Positions 23,070 to 35,042 of a DNA stretch of 64,000 bases are shown piece after piece. The number at the start of each line of letters is the position of its first letter. Position 1 is the first letter of the stretch. This DNA comes from Exophiala sp. HKRS030. Lineage: Eukaryota; Ascomycota; Eurotiomycetes; Chaetothyriales; Herpotrichiellaceae. The position numbers and the translations under genes were made by a program. Under the pieces are notes generated by a model, which saw only the letters and a program-made list of their open reading frames with translations, did no database searches and was not told the origin of the DNA. The DNA lies in NCBI GenBank assembly GCA_023897205.1, contig JAHWDD010000004.1, positions 3,348,001 through 3,412,000 of the forward strand, written 5' to 3'.

Positions 23070-23762
23070 AGCAAGAGAGCTTACGGAGTATTGCGAATAC
23101 TATTACGTGCACAGCGATGAGTAGACCGGGCAGAGAGAACATGTTACTTGATTAGGCGCAGTCATGGGGATGGCTGGTGGTTACAATGGGGCAGTCGTTA
23201 TTCATAGCGATGGCGTGTGTATGGCTTATTAAACTTATGCGGAAGTATCATGGATTCACTTCAGTAGCTTTTTGAGTGCCAGCACTCCGAAAGTAAGCGT
23301 AAAGGTAAGTCACTCACTCACCAGTGATGAAGGTGTAGACCCTAGAATCCAGACTGGTTTCGGCTTTTGAGCAGGGAATGTCAGGGTCGTATCTCGACAG
23401 TCTCTTTGAGATAGAAAGATTCTTGGGATGAAACTGGGTGTGATCGAAGGTGAAAAGAAGAACTGGTAGACTTGGCAAGAACATAAAATACGGCGGGTGT
23501 GAAAGCGACAGATTTGCGACCCAGGCAGGTTTCAGTGAATAGTGAAAGAGAAGTGAGTGACTCACCGATATCAGGTATACTATGATCCTAGAGCCTCGTC
23601 ATCATTCGAAGCAGCGACCATCACCAAGCTGAATAGCAGCGAAATTCCTTGAGCATTCGTTTCAGTGCTAGCTATCTCTTCACAAGTGTCTACCCACGTG
23701 AGAGGGCTATAGTTCAACCATCATGTTACGATGATTCAAATACATCACAGCCCAATAGTATT
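23070..23762. other. Convergent 3' region, 0.7 kb, no supported gene
   Basis: An 83-codon minus-strand ORF at 23314-23565 has no recognisable features. A TACGGAGTA motif is at 23082-23090, just after the stop of the small mitochondrial-type gene. Confidence 0.55.
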
Positions 23763-25490
23763 CTAGATTTTGGCAGTCTCTTGATGAACTGGTCCAAGCT
23801 TGATTCCGGTATCTCCTCCCTCATGATCAGCACGCTCAATGAGAGTCGCCATGATTTGATCCTTGAACTCCTTCTTGGTAGAATTGCGAACAGCTTGCAT
23901 GTAGCTTGGGCGAGCTTCACCTGGACGGCCAGTGAAAAGCAGATCAACGGCTTCAAGAGGTAGGCGAAGGGTTTCAGGCTGTAGGATTGCATATTAGTAA
24001 GAATTTCGTTGGATATAGCACCGCAGCTGTCACTCACATAGAAGAAGTAGATACAAGGGATCGTAAAGAAGTTGACAACGGCAAAGACAATATAACTTCG
24101 AAACTTAATGTTTGTGATCATTCTGGGGCATGTTAGCAACGCTGTGACTTCTCGAGTGGCTCAAAGAACTTACGGAGGAGTGATTTGGACGACCACAAAG
24201 GTAAAAAGCCATTGTGAGACGACGGCGAGAGCACCACCCCGCAGACGCAGCTTCAGAGGCAGAATCTCACTGGGGTAGATCCACATGTTCGACTGCCATC
24301 CGAGGGTGAAGAATGTTTGGAAAAGGTAAAGGACCACGGCTGCGGCATATCCCAGACCTTTGGTTCCCACACCGACAAATATGGCCGACAACAACATGCA
24401 GACTCCCATACCGGCAGAGCCGATCATGAATAGCTTTCTGCGGCCGACATTGTTCGTAGTGTACCAGGGGATCAGAGAGCTGAGGAAGTAAAAGACTTGG
24501 AGACCACCAGACACCAGAAGAGCGTCACGGGCGCTCATCCCAATGGAGTTCTGGAAGACGTACGGACCAAGGGAGGACATAACATTGACACCAGAAAGTT
24601 GCTGGAAGAAGTTGGCCGAAAAAGCGACAAGTACTCGTTGCCAGCCGTAAATGCCACCATCCTTGAAGCAATCGGCCCAGGATCCGTCTTCTTCAGCTTC
24701 AACATCGAGAATGTACTGAATCTCCTTGATCTCAAGCTGGACTGATTCATCTTCTCTGGTGGTGCCACGCAATGCAGCCAGTGAGGTGGTGCCGCGTTCG
24801 ATCTGTCCAGAACGAAAGAGGTATCGAGGAGACTCGGGGAGGAACGGCATCACGATGCACACGATGATGCAGAAGATGATCTGGAAAGCGCAAGGAAAGC
24901 GCCAAGAGAAACTTGAGGAGTAGTCTTGCGTGCCGTAATCAAGCCAATTGGACAGAATCAGTCCAACAATAAGGTTCGAAAGTTGCATCGCCATCATTCG
25001 GCCTATACCAAAAAGTCAACAAAACCACAACGCCAAAAGAACATGAACTCTATTACATACCTCTGTTGGTTCGGTTCGCACATTCGGTGAGCCAAATAGG
25101 GATACAAGTGGTCATACATCCAAGCCCGAAGCCGCCAACGATCCGGCCGACCAGGAATTGGCCAAGTTCTGTGGTTGATGCTTGTAAAATGGCACCAATT
25201 GCGACCACAACCGCGCCGGCGAGGGTGTTTGTCTTACGACCGAATCGATCACCCATGACGAACTGGAAGAGAGCTCCGAAAAGGGCTCCGACTTCATAGC
25301 TGGCAACAATGAAGCCCAGGAGGGCAGAGTTTGGATTGCCAAAAACACTGAGAAACTTCGTCGACGTGGTCAGGCCGCCCATAAATCCCAAGTCATAACC
25401 GAAAAGGAGGAAACCTATCGAGCTGGTGAATGTAACAGCATAGATGAGAGGTTGGCCACGTAGGCCGAGGAACGTGGGGGCGGTATCCAT
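23763..25490 (-). CDS. MFS sugar porter (hexose/pentose transporter family)
   Basis: Plasma-membrane sugar:H+ symporter family (SP, TC 2.A.1.1), 519 aa, about 12 membrane helices. Four exons, 25490-25061, 25002-24174, 24122-24038 and 23978-23763, have matching phases. Sugar-porter signatures are present in order: GDRFGRK after TM2, GRIVGGFGLG, RGRMM after splicing, PESPRYL before the central loop, QQLSGVNV in TM7, NNVGRRK after TM8, YPSEILPLKLRLRGGAL, and YPETLRLPLEAVD across the last junction. The first two introns use GTATGT and GTAAGT donors. The gene diverges from the lactonase across 1.3 kb. The substrate cannot be told from sequence alone. The lactonase suggests an aldose that is oxidised to a lactone. 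Confidence 0.93.
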
Positions 25491-26807
25491 TGCGACTGAA
25501 ATGGAAAAATTCCAGAAAGGAGTGAAGAATGGAAATTTTTTGACAACTCTTTGACGACCACGAAGAGGATCTTATATCTGAGTAGTGTCCGACTATCACT
25601 CCGTGGAGACCCAGTCCCAGGAGTCTGGAGACTGGGGACCCTCCATACCCAGCCAGGGTGTTGACCATGGACACTCTGTGAGCGCGCGTGCCATTATTGC
25701 GTGGGGATCGTCGTTCGCATCGAGAATACTCCGTCAACGTAGTGTACCGCTTTAGCCGGTTCGTAAGCTGATTCGACGGCCAAAATTTTCTTGTAGGGCC
25801 GACACAATGCGCGATCCGGTCAAGCTCCGCTCTATATTAATTTGGCCAGGTTTCCTTAGGAAAACTCCCATGAACTATACACTTACTCGACGTCAACCAC
25901 TTTCGTTCCTCCAATCACGCATGTGTGGGAAAGAATTAAGAGATGGATATTATGTGCCGTGGCACGTGTACCAGACTGTGCTCCATTCTAGATTTCATAA
26001 GGGGCATCCGAAATTGTCGAATCATGGTAGAATACTCGGTGGGCCGTGGCACGATGCCGTATTGAAGGCGTCGCTAGGTGAAAGTCTAGTCGGCAATAAT
26101 GTGAGAGGAGAGACAGACACGGACAGCAGATGCGGTGTCGAGTCGGAGTTTCTACCGACTCAAGTCAATCCTTTGGTGTAGTTATGTCGAAGAATTTTGC
26201 GCTAAGCCAGTTCAGGAAGGTCACTGCGTACGCGTATGTACCTCTGGCTCGGGGAGCCTTGCTCTATCGATATTTGCGTGTATGGATACTTTGACTGGTT
26301 CAAAGTACAGGCCATGATATAGGATCAATAGCCTATGAGCCAAATGAGACCGGAAGGGAGGCTTCGGACGTGGGGAACATGGAGAGAGAGAGAGTCGGCG
26401 AAGATCCCCGTGGCACCGCCGAAGCCTGGTGAGTTTAGGGGCCAGATGGCCGTAAGAAGCTTGCCTGATCATGCCCGCGCAGAGTGACTTACGGGGGCTC
26501 TGGTGACTCGGTACGGAGTCTTCTCCACAACGTTCGACAGACCCGACGTAGAACCATCATTATCCGTAACAACAACGACACGTTTAGGGACTCGGAGCGA
26601 GAAAGCTCACGGCAACGCTCAGTCGGCAAAAAATAGCTTTGACAATCAAAATCCTGTCTCTCTGGTGATAGAGGTGCTGGACAGGAGATTGCAAGAGTTT
26701 TTATCCTTCCGCTCTGGACAAGCTCCCACCTGCGGATATCCGACTGGGTTTTTGAGGCACACACTGTCACCTGAGCCTTTAGCTTTAATACCTTTGGGTC
26801 TTTCGAC
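25491..26807. promoter_or_regulatory. Divergent sugar porter / lactonase promoter with CreA-type sites
   Basis: 1.3 kb with no supported gene. Three matches to the fungal carbon-repressor consensus SYGGRG occur as CTGGGG at 25632 and GTGGGG at 25701 and 26370. Such hexamers are frequent by chance, so this is suggestive only. Confidence 0.4.
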
Positions 26808-27937
26808 ATGACCGGTCAGACATTCACGGATATCGTGCGCGTGGACCACGGCCGTGCTGTGACGGACTCTGCCTTTGCCCGTTCCTACAGCAAGAAGCCC
26901 GGCTTCTGTGTCTACAGTGAACGCTTCACGCAGGACTGCCTGGGAACAACTCCGAAGCTCACACTGGTCGAGCAGCGCGACTACCAATTCGCCCACGAGG
27001 CTGGCGTGTACGTCCGACCGACCAACTCTGTCTACTTTACTGCCAATTTCCAGACCTGCGATCCCGTCCACCTGTACGCCATCGACTCGGCGACGCACAA
27101 GATCACCCAACTAGACTTTGCCGAAGTGGTACAGGCGAACGGCGCGTGCAACTACCAGGATGGTGTGTTGTACTGCTCCCAAGGCGACCGCAACACCCCG
27201 TCGGGCCTGGTCCACGTCGATCCGGTGACGGCGAAATCCGAAACGCTCATCAACAACTTTTACGGCCGCGACTTCAACTCGGTCAACGACGTCGTCATCC
27301 ACCACGAGACAGGGGAGATATGGTTCACCGACCCCAACTACGGTTACCACCAGGGCTTCCGACCGGCCTCGATGCTCCCTCCTCAAGTTTACCGGTTCAA
27401 CCCAGAAACAAAAGAGTGCTGGATGGTCGCCGACGGCTTTGTCGAATGCAACGGCCTCTGCTTCAGCCCGGACTACAAGCTGCTGTACGTCACGGACACG
27501 GGGGCGATTCAAGCCCACGCCGGCCCCGGCGACGGTCACCAATTTTCCATGAACCACAAGTTGCCTGGGACCATATACGTGTATGATGTCGTCAACGGCC
27601 GCGAACTGCACAACAGACGCGTCTTTGCTTTCTGCGCCGTCGGCATCCCCGATGGCATCAAGTGCGACGAGAAGGGATATGTATACTCTGGATGTGGTAA
27701 GAACCATGTGTTTTTGTTAGTCCGGCGTTGTTATGTCATCACTGACGCGTGAACGATCTAGGTGACGGTGTACATTGTTGGGCACCAGACGGCACTCTCG
27801 TCGGTAAGATTGTCACCGGAGGTGTCACTGCAAACTTCTGTTTCGCAAAGGAAGGTATGTGGCTATTTGCGGAAAAAGATCTCTTCTTCTGTGAGCTCGG
27901 TGCCAAGGGTTGTCTGGTCAAGACGGAGTGCGAATGA
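26808..27937 (+). CDS. SMP-30/gluconolactonase-family lactonase
   Basis: Six-bladed propeller hydrolase that opens sugar lactones with one divalent metal. Exon 1 is 26808-27696 and exon 2 is 27762-27937, giving 354 aa with no signal peptide, so it is probably cytosolic. Family features include HEAGVYV with the N-terminal Glu, FNSVNDVVIH with metal-binding Asn, WFTDPNYGY, NGLCFSPDYKLLYVTDTG, and GIPDGIKCDEKGYVYSGCGDGVHCWAPDG, the last completed by splicing. The closest remembered group is the fungal lactonohydrolases (gluconolactonase/aldonolactonase), but the actual sugar is unknown. It is read divergently from the sugar porter, which supports a shared role in sugar oxidation. Third positions are strongly GC-biased in exon 1. 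Confidence 0.88.
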
Positions 27938-28111
27938 CATGCATCACCGTCTTTGGACGAAAAGAGGCACAACCGCGAAAATGACAGTGAAAACCTTTTA
28001 TAGGCAGCCTTATACAGAGGTATTTCGAACACATGCTATCGATTCCCCTCGTTCACGTTTGGGAGATCACAGTGTTACTGAGCGGACTCGTTGCTATCTT
28101 GTCTCAACGCA

Positions 28112-28951
28112 TCATTTCCAACATATCACTTCCCCCTGCATCAATCCATACCACGCCTCATGATGGTCGCCCCAAGTCTTGAGAGCAGTTTTGATATCTT
28201 CGATCTCCTGTTGGTTCTGGACAGTCTTGTTCTGGAGCCATTTCTCCCCAATCTCGCCTCCCAACCGGCCTATGTGCACTCCCGCCCACCACTTGGATTC
28301 ATCGGGCGCCGTGTAGACCGTCGCGCCGGCCCCTACCTGCATCTTGTTCCTTTCGAACCCGGCCTCCTGAGCCCAGAGATGGAGTCGGCGACCACACCCC
28401 TCCCCCTGCGCGCCCATTTCTCGAATCGACTCAAAGACGTGTCGCCAGTACTGCTCCAACAATGGTGATTCTGGTGCGGTAGACACGTGGTCTGCTTCGC
28501 GCATGGCAAGCATGCCGCCGGGCCTCAAAATCCGAAAAGCTTCTCTGATGACACTGATGGGGGACGGGATGTGGAGAAGGGTTTGGTGAGTATACACCAC
28601 GTCCACTGACGCGTCGTCGAACGGTAAGCGGTCTGTAATGTCGGCAGCATTGAAGGTCAAATTGGAATGCTCCGACGACGACCCGGAAATCAAAGAGCGC
28701 GCTTGCTCGAGCACGGCGTCTGATGAGTCGAGACCGATGACTCGTCCTCTGGGAACAAAAGAACAAAACCCCTGCGTGATTGTCCCGGGTCCGCAACCGA
28801 GGTCGACGATGATGGAGTCTGGTCTGAGATGTGGGATCAAGAATGAAGCCGAGTTTTCTACGGTGCGGGACAAGTGTGAGGCTACCACGCTCGCACTGTG
28901 GCCTTGGGCATATTTGTGTTTGGACGGTGGAACGGTGTTGGTGGTGGTCAT
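28112..28951 (-). CDS. Class I SAM-dependent methyltransferase (UbiE/small-molecule type)
   Basis: Single exon, 279 aa. SAM motif I is VDLGCGPGT (about 49-57), motif II includes VIGLDSSDAVLEQAR, the acidic loop is NAADITDRLPF, and motif IV/post is VDVVYTHQTLLHI then EAFRILRPGGMLAMREAD. These place it in the Methyltransf_11/25 group, which acts on small molecules such as quinones, sterols and secondary metabolites. The C-terminal third (LHLWAQEAGFERNKMQVGAGATVY) is typical of fungal UmtA/UbiE-like enzymes. It is convergent with the lactonase gene, only 174 bp away. The substrate is unknown. Confidence 0.88.
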   Translation of the reverse strand: MTTTNTVPPSKHKYAQGHSASVVASHLSRTVENSASFLIPHLRPDSIIVDLGCGPGTITQGFCSFVPRGRVIGLDSSDAVLEQARSLISGSSSEHSNLTFNAADITDRLPFDDASVDVVYTHQTLLHIPSPISVIREAFRILRPGGMLAMREADHVSTAPESPLLEQYWRHVFESIREMGAQGEGCGRRLHLWAQEAGFERNKMQVGAGATVYTAPDESKWWAGVHIGRLGGEIGEKWLQNKTVQNQQEIEDIKTALKTWGDHHEAWYGLMQGEVICWK

Positions 28952-29968
28952 TGTGATATCAGTGTTGAGCGGAAGATAAGACTATGGCTATACTATTTCT
29001 CTGGGAGAGAAGATCATCGAATGGCCGATGTATCGCGGTGTTGATCTCAGGTCTCGTGTAGGGAGAGTGCGAGACAGTGAGAGTACTGGGGGTCCGTAGA
29101 CGTGGTGATAATGTGGCACTTTACATCATCCAAGGAATTCCGAGACGGAGTTCCGCAACGTCAGTGGAGAACAAGGCTGCCATATTTTCTCGCATAATCT
29201 CTTATACAATATTATTGCATCAAAGAGTGCGGGGAACGTGAAGGAATATTGTCTTCCGTCTGTTCTTACATTTCTCCCAAGCAATGGGGGCCGAACAGAC
29301 GACAGAATTGAGTTGTCGACAAGCTTCACTACAAACTCTTGACCCTCGCTTAGCGGGAACTGCCAGGGTTCGACTGGAGACTTTTCAGCTGTGATGTGAT
29401 GGACGGGTGACAGATACACAGGCCACCGACAGCATTCAGCTAGCGACGGGTACAAAAGGTCAACCAACCTTGGAGACTCGGAGAATTGATTGAAAATGGA
29501 CTGACAGGTCTTCTGAAGGTCTAGATCTTTCTCATGTCGGACCAATTTTGTTTCAGGCGAGCCAAACGTTCACACTTTCCAAAGAGACTACACAAGTGAA
29601 GCTTTCAGACGGTTGCTGATGGAAAATTTCCAAAGGTTCCACTCAAAAAAAGGTACATGAGTTTGTTTTCATGCCGTGACATTCATTAAAAAAAGTCCGC
29701 GTCCGACATCGCGTTGTCGGATGAACACACAAGACTTTGCTGCGCGCGTGCACTTCATCCGATCATTACTTTTTCTTGAGGTCCTCCAGAAAAAAGAACT
29801 TTATTGGTGATACATGAAACGAAAAGATAAATCCTGGTCCCCCATATTCCTTGCCTACGCTAGTAATGTTCCGAGATGCTGCATGCAAAAGGAGTAACGA
29901 GTCCAGGTCCAATCAAGTACCCTTTCCTAATTACCCTCTCCCTCGTGTGTTTGCTCGAGAGAGATCAA
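28952..29968. other. Intergenic, 1 kb
   Basis: Contains one 139-codon minus-strand ORF (29126-29545) with no recognised domain, which I leave unassigned. The rest is AT-rich and noncoding in appearance. Confidence 0.5.
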
Positions 29969-31163
29969 TTATCCCTGGAAGCCACGGGCGCGGAGTAGGG
30001 TGTTGTCAACGTTCCATCGCTTGGTGGCAGCAGGGCTGGTGACGGTAACGTTCTTGGTGGCGCACTGTTGGCCGAAGGATTGGAGCCAAGCACCGTTGTC
30101 GAATTCGGCGTAGTTCTTCTTGATCTTGCCATCCGCGTCAATGATCATGTAGTTGATGCCGTTGACTGGGTATGCTTGTGGGTTGGCGGTCAATCTCCAT
30201 CTCCAGGTGATGCTGTTGCAGTCGTGCCAGACGTTCAGGGTAGAGACGCTGACTTCGGGTTGGAGAACACCCTGGCCGTAGTCGAAGGCTTGCTTGGTGG
30301 GGAAAGTCACGGAGCCGAGCTGCAAAATTGGTCAGCAAAAAGGAAACATCTTCCAAGACCTTGGGGACACTTACAGAGAATCCAGCCATGAAGTTGATCG
30401 AGTCAGAGATGTCGCTGAAGTCAGAGGCGAGAGTAGCGTCCGAAACATCCTGCTTGTAGCCACGACCAGCTGGGATGGGTGGGTTGGACTGGCCAGCATA
30501 CGAAGTGTACTCGAGGAGCAGCGAGAAGTTGGCAACAATGCCACTGGCAAGAGAATCAGTGACGATGCAAGCCGAAGGGGTCGAAGAGACGGTGGTGGTG
30601 GTCGTGGCAACAGCGGAGGTGCTTGAGCCCCACGATCCCCCGGTAACAGTGACGGTGGTGGTTGCGCCGGCAGGACAAGTGGTGCCAGAGGCGAGAGTCT
30701 TGGTGACGGTGGTGGGAGCGCAAGAACCTCCAGTAGGAGCGGCACCGCCGGTGGGAGCAACATAGACGGTCTTGGTGGTGGTGGTTGGGGCAACGGTGGT
30801 CGTCTTGATCTCGGTGAAGCCGAAGCAAGAGCAGGCGCTGGTGTAGGCAGCGTTGTCGCAAGCGCTGGCGTAGTTGGGCACCTCGTTGGGGCAGACAGTC
30901 ACACTGACGCCACGCTTGGCCTTCCAGTCGGCCCAGCTGGAGTCGGTAACGGTCTCGGTGACGGTGACGGCAGGCGGAGTCACGGTGGTGGCCAAGAAGC
31001 TGGCACAGTGGGCACCTCGGAGGTGGTCGTCACCAAGAGCAGCCTTGCCAGTGACAGCAGCCAAGCAGGCATTCTCTTGACATCCTCCTCGACGCTCGAG
31101 AGGGTTGGCGAAGGAGCCGCTGACCAAAGCAGCCAGCGGCAGGGCGTAGGACAGGTATTGCAT
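29969..31163 (-). CDS. Secreted protein: Cys-containing head, Thr-rich linker, NTF2-like tail
   Basis: Exon 1 is 31163-30375 and exon 2 is 30319-29969, giving 379 aa. The 55-nt intron (GTAAGT...GCAG) removes a frame change. A clear signal peptide (MQYLSYALPLAALVSGSFA) is followed by LERR, a likely Kex2-type processing site. The head (about 25-110) has several cysteines, including CSCFGF. The linker (about 115-210) is very Thr/Val/Gly-rich (TTTVAPTTTTKTV) and probably O-glycosylated. The C-terminal domain (about 220-379) resembles the NTF2-like/SnoaL fold in fungal secreted proteins, with a predicted helix pair then strands around LNVWHDCNSITWRWRL, INYMIIDADGKIKKNY and FDNGAWLQSFG. Function is unknown. 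It should be in the cell wall or outside the cell. Confidence 0.82.
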
Positions 31164-33186
31164 CTTCGTTGGATTAGAGTGTTTGTTCGAGGAAACGAGT
31201 GGCTAAGGTCAACGACCTTGGAAATCAGAACGAGCTCAAAAAGAGTGGATGATTGAAAAATCAATCGAAGTTTGGGATGGAGTGGTTGTCGAGCTGGAAA
31301 AGACACCAGACGCACAAGGAGGGACGGCCAGTAGTACTTATTATGTCGGCGCCAGTGGTGGAACAGGGTGATGATTGGCATCCTGGCAGCGGATATGGCC
31401 CAGGCAGCCACGAGGGCGGCCTCACACCTTGGAGAAGCGTCAAAACCGTAAGCTAATTTCACCAAGCGACGCCTTAGCTCGGTGGGATTCTGTAAAAGGA
31501 GTCGAGCCTCATGGAGCATTAGCTCGGCTGGAGTACCCGACCGATCTCTAATGTGGATAGGTAGTATCTCGAAGTTGCGGAGTGGCACAAGTCAGCTGTC
31601 ATGCACCCGGATGCTTGTGTAGTCCGCAGATTTGAGGTCAAACGCAGTAAATGGTCATCTCGCAAGAACTGACAGCTGAACAACGGCTGTTGGGTTTTCC
31701 CCATTTCTTCGAGAGCATATTTTCTGGCAGACATCAGACGTGATATCCGAACTCAGAAATTGTCTGCAGGACAGATGTCAGCGTTAGTCGACCCGAAACA
31801 TGGGGATTTCAGGCCCAATGTGGCAGCAACAACAACCCAACCGTGATTGCCTCGAATCCCTCAATCCTGTAAGCTATTATTTCACATCCCTGGTGTAGGT
31901 AAAATGATCACCTCCATCGGGCGCCTCTAACTCGCGCAGTCAAGGTTACACGACCTTTACCACACGAAAAATAGCGCGTCCCAGGGGTAGGGGGGATTAC
32001 AGTACAAGGAAGTGGGGTCATTGCACATTTTGTGCGCTATACCACAACAGGCAAGCATTCGGCCAATAGTAATTGTGGAATGTGTTTGAGGCTGTTGCTT
32101 TCCACCCTTTTTCGATCATGGTCCAATTTGAGGAAAACACTCGCTGGTTTCTTGACTCAGCCAACAAGCAGGACTTGCGATTCGGGCCAAGCGCCTAGCA
32201 GGGGAAAGCCACAGGTTTGCCCATTACCAGAAGGACAAATCGCAACCACGTTCCGTGGACGCCCAACTATGCCACTATAGGTCAATATTGCCGTCAACAC
32301 GGAGTCAAGTAATACTACGGCTTGGCAGTACCTCGGGAACGCTCGTGAATATTGTGCCTACAGAGACGAGTGAACAGTGAACGCTGTGCCAATAATGAAC
32401 ATCGAGTTCTGCCGGCGTTCAGAGTCTTCCTGTCGACGCCGCTCCTCCTTGTTACAAAGTTTCCTCCGCGAATAATGGCATCGAAATCGGATGTGTCAAA
32501 GCCATCCTAGACAATCATTACGACATAACGGCATTATGCTGGAAAGGTGTACAGTAGTCGACGTGCATAGGTTTGGCCTGGATCAGGGGCGGGGGGGAAA
32601 TTGGCTGCTGAAGCCATTGCGGGCACTACTGGACCTGAGACGAGCAGGCTCGTCAACTAGGCCCGGGCATCCCGCCCTTACCTGGGAATCAGGGGCACTA
32701 ACGGTGTAGCTACAAGATCAGCAAGACGAAAGCAAATGCAATTCCACCTTTGAAAAGAATCTAAGTGATATAACCGCCAGCGCCTGTGCTTGGAGCAGCG
32801 AAAATTTAAAGCATGGCTGACAGAATTGACGGCCAGCTTCCGGGTTTCTGGTCCCCTGGTCCCTGGGTTTCTCCCTCAAAGCCTCGTATCCGTTTTAGGC
32901 ATAGTTCACGAACATAAGGCTGACTGGATGAACCAATGAAATGGCACCTATCATCATTTTTCTTACCATCCAATTTCCGACGAAACTGTCCCCGACCAGC
33001 AGTTTGTTCGGTTATGGCGTCCTGGTAAAACGCCCTCTTTCAGGTCTAGATCTCTCAGAATTGGTTTTCTAAGATTAGGACAACGTTCCAAATCGACCAA
33101 CCCTGAGCGCCATACTCCGCGCTCGCTAGCGATTACGCGAACAATTGAATCTCCCCGTCGCGAGCAGATCACTGTGATAACAGCGC
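31164..33186. other. Intergenic, 2 kb, no gene seen
   Basis: Both flanking genes start here (divergent), so it should contain two promoters. ORFs up to 200 codons near 31,000-31,600 overlap the secreted-protein gene in another frame and lack domains. Nothing else is recognised. Confidence 0.55.
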
Positions 33187-34256
33187 ATGTTGGGCAACCA
33201 GCCTCCTTTACCGGAGCCCGACAGTGATGAGGGACATGCATTGCTCCATGGTAGGTTGCGACCCTATGACGATGTCTACGTCTCCTTCTTGTTTCATTTC
33301 CAACAAAATGATTAGTGCACGATCTCCCTCAGCTATACCAAAAGCCCACAGCAGCTGCTTTGTTGCAAGCATTGAGTCTACTGTCTTTTGAACCGCCGTC
33401 ATTTTCAGCACGGAATGCCAGCGGGCGCTACAAGGTCGGGGAACAAGGTGTCCCGGGCTACTTGACTTCCATTGTCTCCTCAAGTCTCCGTTGGATCGAA
33501 GACGACGATGTGAAAGACTCGATATGGACAGCTGCAAGCGCTCGACTTAGCGAGCGTGCTGGTAGAAATGCCATGCCCGCGATGACGAGAACATTCGTCA
33601 TTAATGGCAACCTGTCTATCAGCCTACATGAGCCTTCACTGACAGAGGATAACCTTGGCCTGAAGACATGGACCTCCTCACTTTTACTGGCTCAACGGCT
33701 GGCAGAATGTCGCCAGCATGTCCAGGAGGCCTGTACACGAGTCCTGGAGTTGGGTTCTGGTACAGGACTTGTTGGCATCGCAGCTGCCTGCATATGGAGT
33801 ACAGATGTTCTTCTGACCGACTTGCCGGAAATTGTGGCGAATCTGCAGCAAAATTTACTACAGAACCAGGATCTGATTTCTAGACACCATGGCAACGTTC
33901 AGGCCCGGTCATTAGACTGGAATGACGAAACAGATTTACCAGCGCATGAATCAGAGAAGTATAGGGCCATCCTGGCCGCTGATCCTATCTACTCGCCAGA
34001 ACATCCCAAATTGCTCGTTGCTACGGTCCGCAGGTGGATCAATTGGGATCAAAATGCCAGGTTCATTGTCGAACTTCCACTGCGAGACCGATATGATGGC
34101 GAGAGAAAAGACCTCAGAAAACATCTGCGTGAGAACGGCTTCGGCCTCGTAGTCGAAGGAACGGATACTGGATACGACGATTGGCAAGGGCGTGATGGAA
34201 ATCTGGCAGAGGTCAAATGTTGGTGGAGCATATGGAAGCCACTCGTGAATCTTTAG
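33187..34256 (+). CDS. Family-16 protein-lysine methyltransferase (EFM2/RRG1-like)
   Basis: Seven-beta-strand SAM methyltransferase of the Methyltransf_16 family, whose fungal members methylate translation factors and related proteins. The main exon is 33316-34256. I add a short first exon, 33187-33250, joined by a 65-nt GTAGGT...TTAG intron, because this gives an ATG start and 334 aa, whereas the long frame itself begins without ATG. The motif LKTWTSSLLLAQRLA is the family's WxAs segment. SAM motif I is VLELGSGTGLVGIAA, followed by VLLTDLPEIVANLQQN, and ILAADPIYSPEHP is the DxxY-type motif. The C-terminal region (FIVELPLRDRYD) matches the EFM2/rrg1 subgroup best from memory. The first exon is less certain than the rest. 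Confidence 0.85.
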
Positions 34257-34632
34257 CTCTGTTTTGAGTAGACAAAGGCGCATCACTGCCTCTTGGACCA
34301 ACAGAGGAAGTCGTCATCTAAAAGTGATTTGTCCCTATGCCGACATTGCCTGATTCAAGATCCCAGCTTCCAGATTGTGTCAAACCGCATTTCAGTTCGT
34401 ATTATCCATAGTGTGATATTCTTTGGGTATTCATACACATCTATCATCTGCGTCCTCATCATAATTGATCATATGCAAACCCACTTTACTCCCAACGCCT
34501 TGCTGCCCGTGAAAATCTGCAGGCACAATTGGCCCTTTTCAGCCCATGCACTCGAGGTTGCTTCGTCTGCCACGTAGGAGTTGTGACTGAAGTTATAGGG
34601 AGTAACCGCATTTCTACAGCGTAATTGGAGAC
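34257..34632. other. Convergent 3' region between methyltransferase and RPB10
   Basis: 376 bp with the 3' ends of both genes. It is AT-rich with no coding signal. Confidence 0.6.
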
Positions 34633-35042
34633 TTATTGCGCCCTTATTCTTCGTTCGGCAGGATCGTACCTAATGGACACGGAGTCGTTAGCCAAGGCGC
34701 ATGCAAGGAAGTCATCATACTGCGTCAGGAGAGACTGTTCAACATACTGAAGGAGTTTTTCGATCAAGTCGACGTGTGTCATGAGCATGCGTCGACAGCA
34801 GTATCTCTTTGCGCCAACTTTGTCCATAGCCTCACTGTTGGTCCGATGTTAGCTCTATATGCGCGAGGACAAAAAATCCCTGTTAGCCTTACCCATCGGG
34901 CACATCTTCTTCGAGAAGCTTCATGTAGCGCTCCCAAATATCAGCGATAACCTGAAGACCAGACAGTTAGTCTCCGCTGTCAAACAGAAGATTCACGCCA
35001 GACTACCTTCCCACACGAGAAGCATCGAATAGGGATAATCAT
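34633..35042 (-). CDS. RPB10: RNA polymerase I/II/III shared subunit Rpb10 (ABC10-beta)
   Basis: Small zinc-binding subunit shared by all three nuclear RNA polymerases. There are four exons: 35042-35007, 34951-34893, 34834-34748 and 34669-34633. Introns have GTAGTC, GTAAGG and GTATGT donors and TCAG, ACAG and TTAG acceptors, and all phases agree. The 72-aa product is of normal family length and nearly invariant in sequence: [12 protein letters not shown] with Cys7 and Cys10, then [21 protein letters not shown] with Cys44 and Cys45 completing the zinc site, and YDPAERR at the end. The first coding exon is only 12 codons and the last 12, so the gene is largely invisible to plain ORF calling. 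It diverges from UTP17 across 286 bp. Confidence 0.96.

Noticed and set aside
23308..23562. 11-bp inverted repeat AGTCACTCACT / AGTGAGTGACT, 233 bp apart
   Set aside because: Too short and too far apart for a clear mobile-element signature, and no target-site duplication found.
27111..27707. 198-codon antisense ORF opposite the lactonase
   Set aside because: Shadow of a GC-biased exon; Val/Asp/Arg-rich translation without known motifs.
29126..29545. 139-codon minus-strand ORF
   Set aside because: No domain, signal peptide or splice extension seen. It could be real, but I cannot support it.
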